Source: Volutella citrinella
Lineage: Eukaryota > Ascomycota > Sordariomycetes > Hypocreales > Nectriaceae
Assembly: GCA_034401135.1 (NCBI GenBank)
Contig: JAWZSP010000003.1
Coordinates: 5,456,001-5,520,000 of the forward strand
Direction: 5' to 3'
DNA: 64,000 nucleotides
Shown here: positions 1 to 10,267 of the stretch, in pieces
Numbering within the stretch: the first letter of the stretch is position 1
How the letters are laid out: each line of letters begins with the position of its first letter
The notes under the pieces: model-generated
Database searches by the model: none
Seen by the model: only the letters and a program-made list of their open reading frames with translations
What the model was told of the DNA's origin: nothing
Translations under genes and position numbers: made by a program

Positions 1-253
1 GCAGGGTTGAGACCAAGGTTCTGTATGCATTGATCGATTACATGAGCCCATTGTGAGGAGACGCCTCGAGCAGATGTTACTCTTTGTGCAGCGAATCATC
101 CTTGACTCATAATCTGACCCGGCCGTTCCCCTGGCCGCTGTAACTATTGAACTTGTGCTATCCATGCTAGAAACGGCGAATCGGTATGCTCGCATCATCT
201 ATCGTTCATGAGGCCCTAGTTCTATTCACTACTGGCTTTGTCTTTATAGCGTC
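1..253. other. 3' flank of arsH, no gene seen
   Basis: Left edge of the window, downstream of the arsH stop codon. I see no ORF with a recognisable domain, no tRNA and no repeat here. Confidence 0.5.
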
Positions 254-1319
254 TCATTCGGCCTCTAGCTTGACTCTCCGTTCCTGTCGTTCACTAAAGC
301 GATCGCTGAATAAATCAAAATGAGGACGCATCACTATGGTGTATTTCACCAACTCCTCCATGCAGTCGACGACGCGGTCACGGTTGGGATTGGCCATCAT
401 ACGGCTACCTTCGGCCTCTGAGGTGAACTGCGTATACGCCTTTGGTACTGAGCTCTGGTTAGGTATAGTAAACATTCGCATCCATCGGCCCAGGATCCGT
501 AGAGAGTTGACGGCGTTGAAGGACTGCGATCCACCGCTGACCTGGGCGATCGCTAGGGTCCGGCCTTGCGTTGGGCGAACTGAGCCTGATGATAGTGGAA
601 TCCAGTCGATCTGTTGCTTGAAGATACCCGTCTAGGAGTCGAGGTCAGTGTCTTTATATGCCGTTGCGGTCCTCAGATAGCAGATGCTTACTAGATTACC
701 GTGCTGCTCTGGGCTGACCCAGACGTGGCCATCGCTCCACTTGCTAAGCTCCCTGAGCTCCTGCACCTTGTGGTGGGTATGCTGGACATCATCTTTCTGT
801 GGTAGGCCGGCAGGATCGTACACGCGGACATCGCAGCCAAGACGGAATAGGATCCTCGAGCACTCATAGGCTAGGAGACGGGAGTATGATCTATGCAGGT
901 ATGTCAGAGATTAGGAATCCGTGTTTACATCTTGCGCCGCACACAGATGCTCCTTAATGACCATCAAAGGAGCCACGAAAGAAGGGTACAGGGCCTGGAG
1001 ACTTGAGGAGTAAAGAATACAGAGAGACTAACCGGCTCCGCAAGCTGCCATACAGAACGAGGATACGCAACCTGTCATGTCCTCGATTGATGATTTCGGA
1101 CTCGACCATCTTCAGCGCCATACTTAATTCCAGTTGCGCAACCCAGTCGGCATCTTCGGATGCCTCGTCCAGCAGAAACGGGCGGTAGCGCTCACGTATA
1201 CAATGTTCATCATTGTCTCTGGGAATAGCGAGCGATCGGCCGCTGTACGCAGGGTCCGGCGCGAGCTCCACCTGCTGTCGTGCGGCATAAGAATTGTTGA
1301 CGTCCCCGTGGCCGTTCAT
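254..1319 (-). CDS. arsH: ArsH-type NADPH-dependent FMN reductase
   Basis: Three exons, 1319-1033, 890-692 and 631-254, give a 287-residue protein with clean GT..AG junctions. It has the ArsH layout: flavin phosphate-binding YGSLRSRSYSR (about residues 90-100), then the conserved blocks [48 protein letters not shown] and [13 protein letters not shown]. Members of this flavodoxin-fold family are cytosolic FMN oxidoreductases that oxidise trivalent organoarsenicals and reduce quinones or oxygen with NADPH, giving arsenic or oxidative-stress resistance. The start at 1319 gives the usual ArsH N-terminus; an in-frame Met at 1475 would add 52 residues of atypical sequence. No other ars gene lies on the visible side, so a partner, if any, is left of the window. 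Family assignment is very secure; the in vivo substrate is inferred. Confidence 0.93.
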
Positions 1320-2267
1320 GGCGAAGGAGGCAGAGAGATGTAGGCGCTGTGCTCGCCGTCGATGGAAAATAGAAGATGTCAAGACTTTGGTCGGCCAAGA
1401 ACGGAAGCCTTGGAGAGTTGATGTTGGTAGCATGCTTCTTACATCCCTCGCGAGACGATGGGAAGGTTCTACCACTAAAAGATTGGCCGCTTTATACCTG
1501 ATTTCTTAGCGGAGGTACTCAAAAGCCAGCGGGGGGCCCTGTGTGTCTAGATCAAGCGCAGGGAGCTGGACACCCAATCGTCGGTGGGCTCATATGGCTA
1601 GAGGTGGGGCTTGGGATTGGGAGTTTGCGGGCATCTGTCATGCCCTGGATCTCATTGGCCGGTGCCACTTCTCTGGACTGTCCCAAAAATCACCATGGCC
1701 AAGCTCTGAAAAGTCGCCAGCACCCCCGCCATCCCAAAGGATTCAGCCCCCTTCAACAGCCCCAGCCTAGAGCAAGTAGAATTCAAGTACGCTAAACGGA
1801 GGCATAACAAGTCTCTCCCAGGATGTGGAGAGCAATGCCCGGCTATTTGGAGGGTTAATGACCAAAATTGCACCAAGCCGTGGCCCGTGGGGGCATTATC
1901 GCCTGGTTGATCCAGTCTGTGGCGTTTGTGCTCCCGTCAACCGACGAAAGGGGACACGGTTGGGCTTGGCTTGTCTTCTGGTTTGCTGTCCTGGTAACCG
2001 TGCAGTCGCCTATCTTGACCTTTCCTTTGCGTGAGGATGGCTTGTCGAGATGCAGCATTGAACGCGCGCACATGATTGAGACAATCTGTCATCAAAGAGG
2101 AGCCATCATTCACATAGCCTGAAATTTATACTCATTCAACAATCTCGTAGCACCCATTTCCCTTCCAAGCGTGTCCTCCTGTGCTCAAAGCCCAACCCGA
2201 GCAGCAGCCTCGCATCTTATCGGCTCCAACACGACCCTGCTTTGACGGCACTGGCGACAAGCCCGCC
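1320..2267. other. intergenic, arsH 5' region
   Basis: Promoter side of arsH and 3' side of the secreted-peptide gene. The short ORFs here (85 codons or fewer) overlap one another, start with weak contexts and show no domain, so I call nothing. Confidence 0.4.
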
Positions 2268-2492
2268 TTACTTCTCCCCCTTCTTTCGCGGCAGGCAAGC
2301 ACCCGGACAGTCTGCACAAGAAGGATCCGGGTAGTAGCATTTGAGTCCCCGAGGACATCGAAGCCCCATTTTAGTGCCGCATTTTGGCACTGCTATATGT
2401 ATCGCGCTTGTCTGGTCTTCTGGTGTAGGGGTTGCCGAGGATAGCGCAGCAAACGCAAAGACGACGACTGCGAGGGTGGTTTTGGCAAGCAT
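2268..2492 (-). CDS. small cysteine-rich secreted protein
   Basis: An intronless 74-residue protein. Residues 1-20 form a classic signal peptide (MLAKTTLAVVVFAFAALSSA), followed by a short pro-like stretch and a compact C-terminal domain with six cysteines. Its spacing (CGTKMGLRCPRGLKC, then DPSCADCPGAC) recalls a widespread fungal secreted motif of the form CGG..G..CP.G..C....DC..C. The Met at 2492 is chosen because it begins the signal peptide; the longer open frame reaching 2792 has no signal and crosses the TATA box. It is probably exported and disulfide-bonded. Function is unknown: effector, antimicrobial or wall-associated roles are all possible and none is shown by the sequence. Confidence 0.72.
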   Translation of the reverse strand: MLAKTTLAVVVFAFAALSSATPTPEDQTSAIHIAVPKCGTKMGLRCPRGLKCYYPDPSCADCPGACLPRKKGEK

Positions 2493-2630
2493 TTCGAATC
2501 TGGTACTGGTTGGAAGAGTGAAGTGTTTGTTTGTGACTTCAGTTGACTGTAGTTGACTCAGAGCGTTTTGGGTGCTGGTAATGAATAGGGAAGAACTACA
2601 CAAACCCACGGGAGGGGCCAATCCTGTGTT

Positions 2631-2636
2631 TTTATA
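2631..2636 (-). promoter_or_regulatory. TATA box of the secreted-peptide gene
   Basis: TATAAA on the minus strand about 140 bp before the start codon at 2492. It fits a 5' leader of roughly 110 nt and supports the short downstream start. Confidence 0.5.
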
Positions 2637-2880
2637 GAGGGAGCTAAAGACGACACGTGAGTAGTGTCTGGAATTTGCAGCGGAAACTGAGAAGGACCTG
2701 ATGGAAATCTGTGAGATCGGGTTGGCCAATGTGGAAGAGAGACATGTCCATGCATGCCAGCAAACCACATGCGGCAATTGTCTCGGAATCAAGTTGACTG
2801 AGCAGCATGTGAAACATTTACAAATCCTTAGTCGTCTCTAATATTCCCATAGGAGCAAGCATACGCCGAGGCACCGGGGT

Positions 2881-2914
2881 GATGCTGATGCTGATGCTGT
2901 TGTTGTTGTTGTTG
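2881..2914. repeat. trinucleotide/hexanucleotide microsatellite
   Basis: Three copies of GATGCT followed by five copies of GTT, in the 3' flank of the neighbouring minus-strand gene. Simple sequence, likely length-polymorphic. Confidence 0.8.
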
Positions 2915-2983
2915 TACGACGTCTATCTTGGCTCTATATTCGCTTTCATTCTTAATCATTACACATGCGATAACTCATCATAA

Positions 2984-4202
2984 TCATAGCGGCCGTATCC
3001 TAGACCGCGCAACAAAATCATCCTCACTCTCCAGCTCCTCGATGCTATGGTGCGCGCCAATGTGGTCAACCAGCGCATCCACGTCCTCGCACAGCGCGTC
3101 CTTGTTCCGAAACCTGCTACACAGGACGCAGGCAAACCGCCCATCCGTCATGTGGCACTTTACGGCAAACCGTTGGCCAATTGTGAACTCGCATACTTCC
3201 GCGACTCTCCTGCTCCGGCCACGATCTTTCATGGTCCCGCGGGCCCGCTTCTCAATCACCCAGCCTTCGTCATGATTGATGGCGAGACGTATGTTGCATT
3301 CGGGGCAACGGCCGTCTCCTTTGCGAGAGAATGAAGCTGCGAGCGGTCTGCTTCGTGTCTCCTGGAGGTATGAGCCGTATGGACAGTAGAGCCGTGGTGG
3401 TTCCCGTGTAGGGGGTAGCCCGACCAGGGATGACGTTGAGGACCGAGGGAGAGCAACTGTGCTAACATTGGACGATGGCTGTGACCTCAGTGGAAAGGTT
3501 GAAGCGCGCAACGGAGGCCCAGCTATCGACTGGTTTTCTGAAGGCGATAGGTATGATTGAGGCGGTTGTGATGGTAGCAGTGGTGCTAAGGGCACTCGAT
3601 CTGCCTCTCCAAGCATCATCCGTTCCTGTCGTTCACGCTGTTCGCGCAAGGCCTTGAGAGACTCTCTGCGCGCAGCATCCGAAGCCGCGAGGATCTCGTC
3701 CATGTCGCGGTTGTTGAGCTTCCGGCCGCTTGTGAGGGCATCCTGGAGGACGTGGATGACCGTCTGCTGCAGCGAAATGATCTGCGCTTGCAGTTTGTTC
3801 TCCGTCATGGTGTCTCCCATGGCGAACCGTGACCCCAGCCGCTCGTACCCATCCTGATATTCTCGGTTGATGAGACCGATGGCGCGCTCGAGGGAATCGG
3901 CGATTGCATCTCGTGGAGGGTTTTTGCTCTTCTGCTCTGCCTCCTGGACCAGAGATTTGAGCTTGGCGATCTCGTCGTCCTGCGTCCTGTCTCGGACCGA
4001 CTGTTTCCTCGCCTGCTTGATTCGATCCCAAAGGCCAATAGATGTGGTGAATGTTCCGGCGAGTGTCGAGCATAGTGTCGCAATAATGAATGTTTTCTGT
4101 GCTCATGGACGGCATATCAGACCAGTGCTCCGTGTTGAAACCTCCGGCAGCGACATGACGTACCTTGAGGTTCCCCTCCTCAATCATATTGGCGAGATTC
4201 AT
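2984..4202 (-). CDS. conserved fungal protein: coiled coil plus C-terminal zinc finger
   Basis: Two exons, 4202-4164 and 4096-2984, joined across a 67-nt intron (GTACGT..CACAG), give 383 residues. The splice joins MNLANMIEEGNLK to KTFIIATLCSTLAGTFTTSI, a hydrophobic segment near residues 14-35 that may be a membrane anchor. A basic/acidic helical region follows (about 36-150), then a Pro/Ser-rich linker, then Cys/His pairs YCPYG, RCPECN and CVLC...HIGAHH that look like a C2H2-type zinc-binding end. The layout recalls lineage-restricted fungal proteins of unknown role. The intron is inferred because the N-terminal and downstream reading frames differ and a consensus donor, branch-like CTGAT and acceptor lie between them. 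I assign no biochemical function. Confidence 0.72.
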
Positions 4203-4827
4203 CCTGTCGAGCCCATGCGTTGAGTGCCGGACCTACCGTCGTCAATACGCCACTTTCAGTTGATATGTCAAGTTGACATGTCAAGTTCGTTGGGCACCGA
4301 TCCAAGCGGCGCCATCAAAGAGGGAGGGAGATAGCGTGGGATCGTACCCACCCGTCATCGGCAATGACGTCAAAGTGTTTGGTCTAAGGACCCTGGCTTA
4401 GCCCGGATGGCAATCCGGTCCAACAGGCCATTTGGCATTGGCACAGACAACCTCGGTCAGCCTCACCGCCTCCCATTCGACCAGGACATGGGTCTTTTAG
4501 CATCCCATCAGCCAGCTCTGACCCCAGGATTGAGCCAACCTAAAACAATGCGCCTGTTTGTGACGGTGGACGGACCACAAACCGGTGAAGAGCCTGTGCA
4601 TGCACAAAGGGCCAGCACAAAGTACAGAGGACAAAGAATAATAAAGGGATGAGCGTCGCAATGACGGGATGGGAGTCAAGCTGGCCTTGGTTGCGGAATC
4701 AGCTGCCGAGCTGCATAGCCGCAATCGGCGATCACAGTAGTCAGTCTATGGTGTCGTCTCGTGGTAAAACAATTGATGAGTTGATCTAGTCTCGCAATAA
4801 CTATCACCCTGTCGCATCCAGGCCCGC
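4203..4827. other. intergenic, divided 5' and 3' flanks
   Basis: Lies between the start of the zinc-finger gene and the stop of the transporter gene. Apart from the short inverted repeat listed separately I see no gene. Confidence 0.4.
4266..4278. promoter_or_regulatory. perfect inverted repeat TGTCAA-G-TTGACA
   Basis: A 13-bp perfect palindrome with a one-base spacer lies 64 bp before the zinc-finger gene's start codon, and its TGTCAAGTT half is repeated at once downstream (4279-4287). TGTCA cores are bound by TALE homeodomain proteins, so this is a plausible regulator site. No binding data are implied. Confidence 0.35.
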
Positions 4828-6449
4828 TTAAGCATATGGCTTCGAGGTTGCTTGACTCGCTCCATTGCCGCCCACCCCCTCCTCGCTCGCGCTCTCAGCG
4901 CCCTCCTCATCCAGGCCGCGTTCCGGAATCTCAGGGTGCTTATCGACATACAACTTGAGCCCCAGGATTGCCGCGATGCTCCCTGCCGCGAAAGCCGCCG
5001 ACAGAGGAAACCCGATTGGGTATCGCGGGCTGTCGCTCACGCGCCATGCTCGAAGCGGGATCGATGCATGGCCGGCGTAGACGAGCGTCACTGCGATTCC
5101 CACGAGAATGGACCGGACTTCGGGCTCCTTGCGCAGGATCTCAGCCATCCAGGCAAGCAGTGCGTATCCCCAAGCCGCCGTCGCAAACGTCAGGAAGTAA
5201 AACGTCATAATGGCAGCTTGAGAGATGGGCCAGCCTGCCAACACCGACGTGGCAACGAGCTGCACGGCTGCCACAGCCGTAGACACCTGCCATCTCCAAT
5301 CCTTCCAGTCGCTGAGCGCGTTGAGACCAATATTGGCAACAATGCTGATGGCGTAGCCACCAAGTGGTATCAGATTGACCGTGTAGACCGTGTACAGCGG
5401 ACTGCCATTACCGGCTTTCAGGCCCTTGAGGTACAGCAGGAAGTAGGCGTTGGCTCGCTGGCTCCAGGCAAATTGCAAATAAGCAGCCAAGAAGAAGTAG
5501 GTGATTGGGCTCGTGGCCAGCAGCTTGAGCTTCCGGACGAGAAGCTGGACAGGTATCATCTTGGACGTCTTGGTCCCGTACTCGTCCATGCGGGCTTGAG
5601 AAAGCTGCCGCTCCCCAGGCGTCAAGTATAGTGCGCGAGTAATCGAAGGAGAGTCTGGGATGGCGTAGAGTCCCACTATGCCCCAGAGGATCGTCATCGC
5701 GCCGGACACGATGAATAGCCATTGCCAGCCAGCAAGGCCTTGGACACCGTTCAGGTTCTTGTACAGAGCCGCCTGTACGATGCCCAGGAACATGTTACCT
5801 GCGACACCGCTGACACCAAAGATGGCGAGTCGCTTTCCAAGCTCCTTGGGGGTATACCTAGAGGTGTGTTAGCTTGGCCTAATACGACAGCGATTTTCAA
5901 CACGATCATACCAATTCAGAATTAGCGACACAATTCCAGGCCATGAAGTTGACTCAAACACTCCGAGGAAGAATCTCAAGGCGTAAATTGTCTCGGCATT
6001 GCGCGCCTTGAATGTGAAGAGGGTAAACAGGCCCCAGATGATCTCGCAGATGGGTAGGAAGATGGACGGTCGGACCCGAGTCTGAATCAGCTGCGACGGC
6101 ACGATAAAGAGAGCATAGCCAATGGAGAAGTATGTCGTGAACTCAACCAGCTCATTGCCAAACAGTTTCAGGTCTTCCTTCATGCCAGAGACGTAGGCGA
6201 CTGTCGTGGCGCTCTGGTCCATGTCCTTAAACAGCTAGTACAGCAGCATTGTTAGAGATGCATCCATAACTTTGGTGCCGGATTGCTTACTCCTGCAACG
6301 AAGGCCCAAGACAGGAGCAGTAGATCGAGCTTGAGGATGAAGACATGCTGAGGATCCTTGAAGTAGGGGTGCACCTTGGCCAGCCACGAGACGGACTGGG
6401 CATGCCCATCTTGGCGCGGTTCTGCCTTCAAGCTGGTGGTAGGCGACAT
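4828..6449 (-). CDS. MFS transporter, Dal5/allantoate-pantothenate permease family
   Basis: Three exons (6449-6291, 6234-5912, 5857-4828) give 503 residues with about 12 membrane segments. Family marks: FKDMDQS..VAYVSGMKEDL near the N-terminus (as in Liz1/Fen2/Dal5 carriers), YALRFFLGVFESTSWPG in TM4-5, LNWYTPKELGKR in loop 4-5, and an acidic C-tail. Dal5-family members carry anionic solutes such as allantoate, pantothenate, dipeptides and, for yeast Soa1, sulfonates and inorganic sulfur anions. The gene shares a 765-bp promoter with a TauD-type dioxygenase, which favours an organosulfonate substrate; pantothenate or another carboxylate remains possible. The start is the first Met of exon 1 that leaves the normal short cytosolic N-tail. 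Plasma-membrane location is inferred. Confidence 0.88.
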
Positions 6450-6768
6450 GATGATGAATCGCGGGCAATATTGCGCACGATTCTTCGATAAGACACAGAG
6501 AGAGGCCAGTGAGGTGGTGGTCCAGCATCCTTTATACCATAGACGGATATGCCCCGAATCGCGTGCCTCTCCTGGGCGACCAGCTCGAGGGTTTCTCTCA
6601 GCCAATGGGAATTCAGATGTTTTGATACATGGTGCTTCGATTAGGCAGGCTAAAATTGCGACATCAATACAATCAGATTATCGCAGCATGCTAACCCTGG
6701 GCTGGAGCTGAGATGAAGGCTCTGTCCGTCAACATACCGCCCGCATCAGCATGTGGCAGCTACCCTTG

Positions 6769-6785
6769 GTCGGAGACGCTCCGAC
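6769..6785. promoter_or_regulatory. palindromic operator candidate A, GTCGGA-N5-TCCGAC
   Basis: Perfect 6-bp arms around GACGC. The symmetry runs outward as CCTTG...CCAAGG with one base out of register. It reads as CGG-N7-CCG, the spacing class bound by dimeric Zn2Cys6 regulators. The same twelve fixed bases recur in site B and I found no third copy in the window. Confidence 0.6.
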
Positions 6786-7023
6786 CCAAGGTAGAGCAAA
6801 TCGGCTGCAATCAGTGTGCCAAAGAAAAGACTCGTGGCCCGCTTGAGCCATGCCAAGACGCAGCCTATCTAATTCGTCAATGACGTTTTCGCTACGGCAT
6901 ATGGCGTGGGCACTTTTTGCGGGGCACCCCCAGGTTTTCTGCCTCGCTCCCTCCCATGAGTGCGCATTATTCGTTCCCCTGCTCCGAGGTAGGGTGGTAC
7001 TGCTGCCATTACACGTAAATTCC

Positions 7024-7040
7024 GTCGGACATGCTCCGAC
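7024..7040. promoter_or_regulatory. palindromic operator candidate B, GTCGGA-N5-TCCGAC
   Basis: Second perfect copy of the site A arms, with spacer CATGC, 175 bp before the dioxygenase start codon. Shared arms with unrelated spacers are what a protein-binding site, rather than a duplicated block, should look like. Confidence 0.6.
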
Positions 7041-7214
7041 TGTAGGACATAGGTAGCATTAGTCGCGTAGCCGTGTCGTCGGCTAGCTGTGATGACGAAA
7101 GCAGCTCAAAGATGACATCCAAGTCCTCATCCTGTGACCCATTCCATCCGCTGTAATCAATTTTTGACCCGGAATCCTAATCATCATTCCCTCTGTGTAC
7201 AAACCGAGCAAATC

Positions 7215-8315
7215 ATGTCGTCTGAGCCCTTGTATCCTGCATACCTGCCCACCAGGCCGGATGGGTTTTCCATTCCAGAGCAGGTGCCCTTGTTCCAAGG
7301 CGATGAGCCAGGCCTGCGTGCCGATCCCTCCAAGCCGACAATTTTCAAGACTGGAGCCACTGTCACAAACATAACCCCGAGAATTGGCACAGAGATTCGG
7401 GGCCTCCAGCTCAGCCAGCTGGGTAAAGCAGGCCTCAACGAAGTAGCACTGCTGGCTGCGGAGCGAGGTGTTGTTGTTTTCGTAAGTCTCCTTTCATCTA
7501 AATGTCCATTTTGCCAGCTAACATTCTCCCAAGAGGGATCAAGACTTTGCGGATGTTGGGTTCGACAAGCAGCTCGCAACTGTCAGGCACTATGGGCCAC
7601 TACACAAGCACCCCAGCATGGGCTATCCTGAAGGAACTGGGCCCGAGTTTCACGTCGTCTATGCTGATGAAAAAGCGTACCGTACTCCAGATGCCTTTTG
7701 GGTTCATACAGACACTAACAGCAGCATAGGGGCAACTTGAGAAAGCTTCTCGGACAACGCACCACATACGACCTCTGGCATGTTGATCAGACATTCACCC
7801 CAAATGTCCCCTCCACTACTTTCTTCTGGGTGCTTGAGATACCGGAATCCGGCGGCGGTGATACAGCGTTTACGTCACTCACTGCTGCTTATGATGCCCT
7901 CTCGCCCGCCTTTAGAGAAACCCTGTCCAAGCTGTCTCTGTTCCACACTTCTGCTTCAGAGGGCGAGGTGAGGCGAGTTGGGACGGAACGCGCATTGCAA
8001 GAAGCCATTAGCACGACCCATCCTCTAGTTATCAAGCATCCCGTTACGGGAAAGCCTTCGCTTTTTGTCAACCCTACCATTGCGCGCCAAGTCGAGGGCT
8101 TCTTACCCGAGGAGTCGTCCAATCTCCTCTCATTTCTCCATAACCACATCAAGAGTCTTGACTTTAGTTGTCGTGTCAAATGGGAGGAGCGCACGGTTGT
8201 GGTGTGGGACCAGCGATCGTGTGCGCATTCTGCAGTGCCTGACTTTGAAGACAATGAGAGGAGGCACATGGTGAGGGTGATACCATACGGCTCGCAGCCT
8301 AGCCGCTTCGAATAG
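7215..8315 (+). CDS. TauD/TfdA-type Fe(II)/2-oxoglutarate dioxygenase, sulfonate class
   Basis: Three exons (7215-7481, 7534-7676, 7730-8315) encode 331 residues, normal for fungal TauD proteins. The facial triad is visible: WHVDQTF supplies His154 and Asp156, and CAHSAVPDF supplies His303; Arg319 in HMVRVIPYG is placed to bind 2-oxoglutarate. VVVFRDQDF and PLHKHPSMGY are typical TauD blocks and are restored only by splicing. Enzymes of this class (yeast Jlp1, bacterial TauD) hydroxylate the carbon next to a sulfonate, releasing sulfite and an aldehyde so that organosulfonates can serve as sulfur source; some relatives act on aryloxyalkanoates. The divergent Dal5-family carrier supports a sulfonate role. 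The second intron donor (GTACCG) is the least certain junction. Confidence 0.88.
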
Positions 8316-8463
8316 TGTGGTCGTCTGAATAGACTATTGCTGTCTGAGCACAGTACGACACGTATAGATCCAACCGCCAGATTGGTGGATTATTGGAAAG
8401 CCTTTATTTACGAATGAATTGATCAGCTATCTCTCATGGATCAGAAGGAGCATTTATCTGTCT

Positions 8464-10267
8464 TCAAACATCAACCTGAGCCTTGGTCTTCCTTCGGAGG
8501 CCCACCATCTGTGCCATCTCAGTCCAAAAGCCTACCGGCGGCTCCGTAAATGAATTCTCGTATGCCTCAATCTGAGGTCGCTCCCAAACCAGGTCGACCT
8601 CATGCGGTCTAATGTATCGAGTCTTTTTAATCAGCTTCCATCCGAAAAACAGAATGACAGCCAGGATCTGCATGGAGTAGTTCTGGAAAAACACCTGAAC
8701 ATCAAACTTGGGACGGAAGGCGTAGTATCCATATGTGAAAAGAATGACGCCTTGAGCAGCCAGGGCAATGTAGGCGCCGTATGGCTGGAAGTAGCCGTAA
8801 TAAGGGCGCTCCTTCTTGCGGTCGACGCCTTGCGCCTCGCATGCCTTGTAGTAATTGATGAAAGTGATGGACATGATCATAAAGGTGATCAAGCCACCAC
8901 CCGTGACGATGCTGATGAGCCAGCCAAGAACGACAGCGGAGTTGTTGGCTACCTGGAGGAAAGAGAGGAATGGGAAGCACATGACGACACAGAAGCAGTA
9001 GATGGGGACACCGCGCTTGTTGCAGTACCTCAGGACCTTGGGTGCCCGGCCTTCCAAAGCAAGGGCGTAGAGAGCTCGCGTAGCACAGTAAGTGTACGTG
9101 TTTCCCGCAGAAAAGATGGACGTCAGAATGAGGAAGTTGACAATATGAGGCAAGATCTTGACGCCGAGGTTCTCCATGGCAATCACGTACGGTGAGGAGG
9201 CTGCGCTGCCGGTGCTGCCCGTCTCAAAGTAGATCCTGACGAGGGTCGGGTCGTTGTAAGCGCAGACGATGCCGACGGCCAAGGCACCCATGGAGAAGAA
9301 GATTAAGAAGCGGTAGTAGACGGTCTTGAAGGCCGACTTGATGTAGATGCTCGGGCGCTGGGCCTCAGCCGACACCATGGAGATGTACTCGGGACCGACA
9401 ACACAAAACGAGGCGCTCCAGAGGCAGGCCAAGAAGCCCTCGAAGCGGCCCTTGTCCCCGCCGCTGAGGTAGGTAGCAAAGGACCCAGGGTCGGAAAAGT
9501 GTCTAAACCCGTAGGCATCATGCAGGGGGTTGCCTCCACACATGGTGACGAGGGTAAAGGCGAACAGGATGAAGATGAGAACTAGTTTTCCGCCAGAAAG
9601 CCAGAACTCAGCTTCTCCGTAGAAGCGGACAGCGAGGATGTTCAGGGCACTGCGTAGATAAGGTTAGCCAAATGAAGCCACAAAAGTCAATTGCCGCCGT
9701 GTTGCCGCCGGGCAATAAAACTCTTCATTGCCGGTCATCACGGTCGTCAGCCGCGGACGAAAGGGAGGAGGAGTCTTACCCATAGGCCACAATGCAGGCG
9801 GCACAGATACCGGCAGTTGGCCCTGCTGTCGTAACGTCGCTGCTCCAGAAGGAAATGACAGACGTGAGGGCCGTGATCTCGAATGGAATAATCAGGGCCT
9901 CGTAGAGGAAAAAGTTCCAACCCGCCACAAATCCTAGTGCATCATCGACCCAGTACCCGGCGAGGCGCACGAAGCCACCCGCGACCGGCATGTACGTGTT
10001 CATCTCGGCAATGGAGTTGTTCACAAGAGCCAGGATCAGAGCGTACATTGTGTAGGCGATCACGAGGCTGCCTGGGCCGCCCTTGGCAAGCCCTCCACCA
10101 ATGCTGATGAAGAGAGCTGTGCCGATGGAGCCACCAGCGGCGATGAGCTGGATCTGACGGTTGTTGAGCCGCCTGTGGAGGTGGCCCAGGTTCTGGAGCT
10201 CGACTTGCTCGCCATGGTCAATGCTCTCCACCTTGGACGGGCCATACTTTTCGTCGTCTGAATGCAT
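8464..10267 (-). CDS. amino-acid permease, fungal AAT/APC family
   Basis: Two exons (10267-9780 and 9649-8464) around a 130-nt intron give 557 residues with about 12 membrane helices. The N-terminus carries the family signature LNNRQIQLIAAGGSIGTALF leading into TM1, then SIAEMNTYMPVAGGF, and later SAFKTVYYRFLIFF and IFSAGNTYTYCATRALYALA; the C-tail is short and cytosolic. Such permeases are plasma-membrane proton symporters for amino acids; the exact substrate cannot be read off. The gene converges on the dioxygenase with only 148 bp between stop codons, so the 3' ends may overlap. A TGATAA motif upstream would suit nitrogen (GATA factor) control. Taurine or another amino-sulfonate is a tempting but unsupported substrate. 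Confidence 0.9.

Larger units (their letters stand above)
6450..7214. promoter_or_regulatory. shared divergent promoter of transporter and dioxygenase
   Basis: A 765-bp region between two start codons pointing away from each other, with no credible gene inside. Two identical palindromic cores, listed separately, sit 255 bp apart centre to centre. This architecture suggests co-regulation of the flanking genes. Confidence 0.65.
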
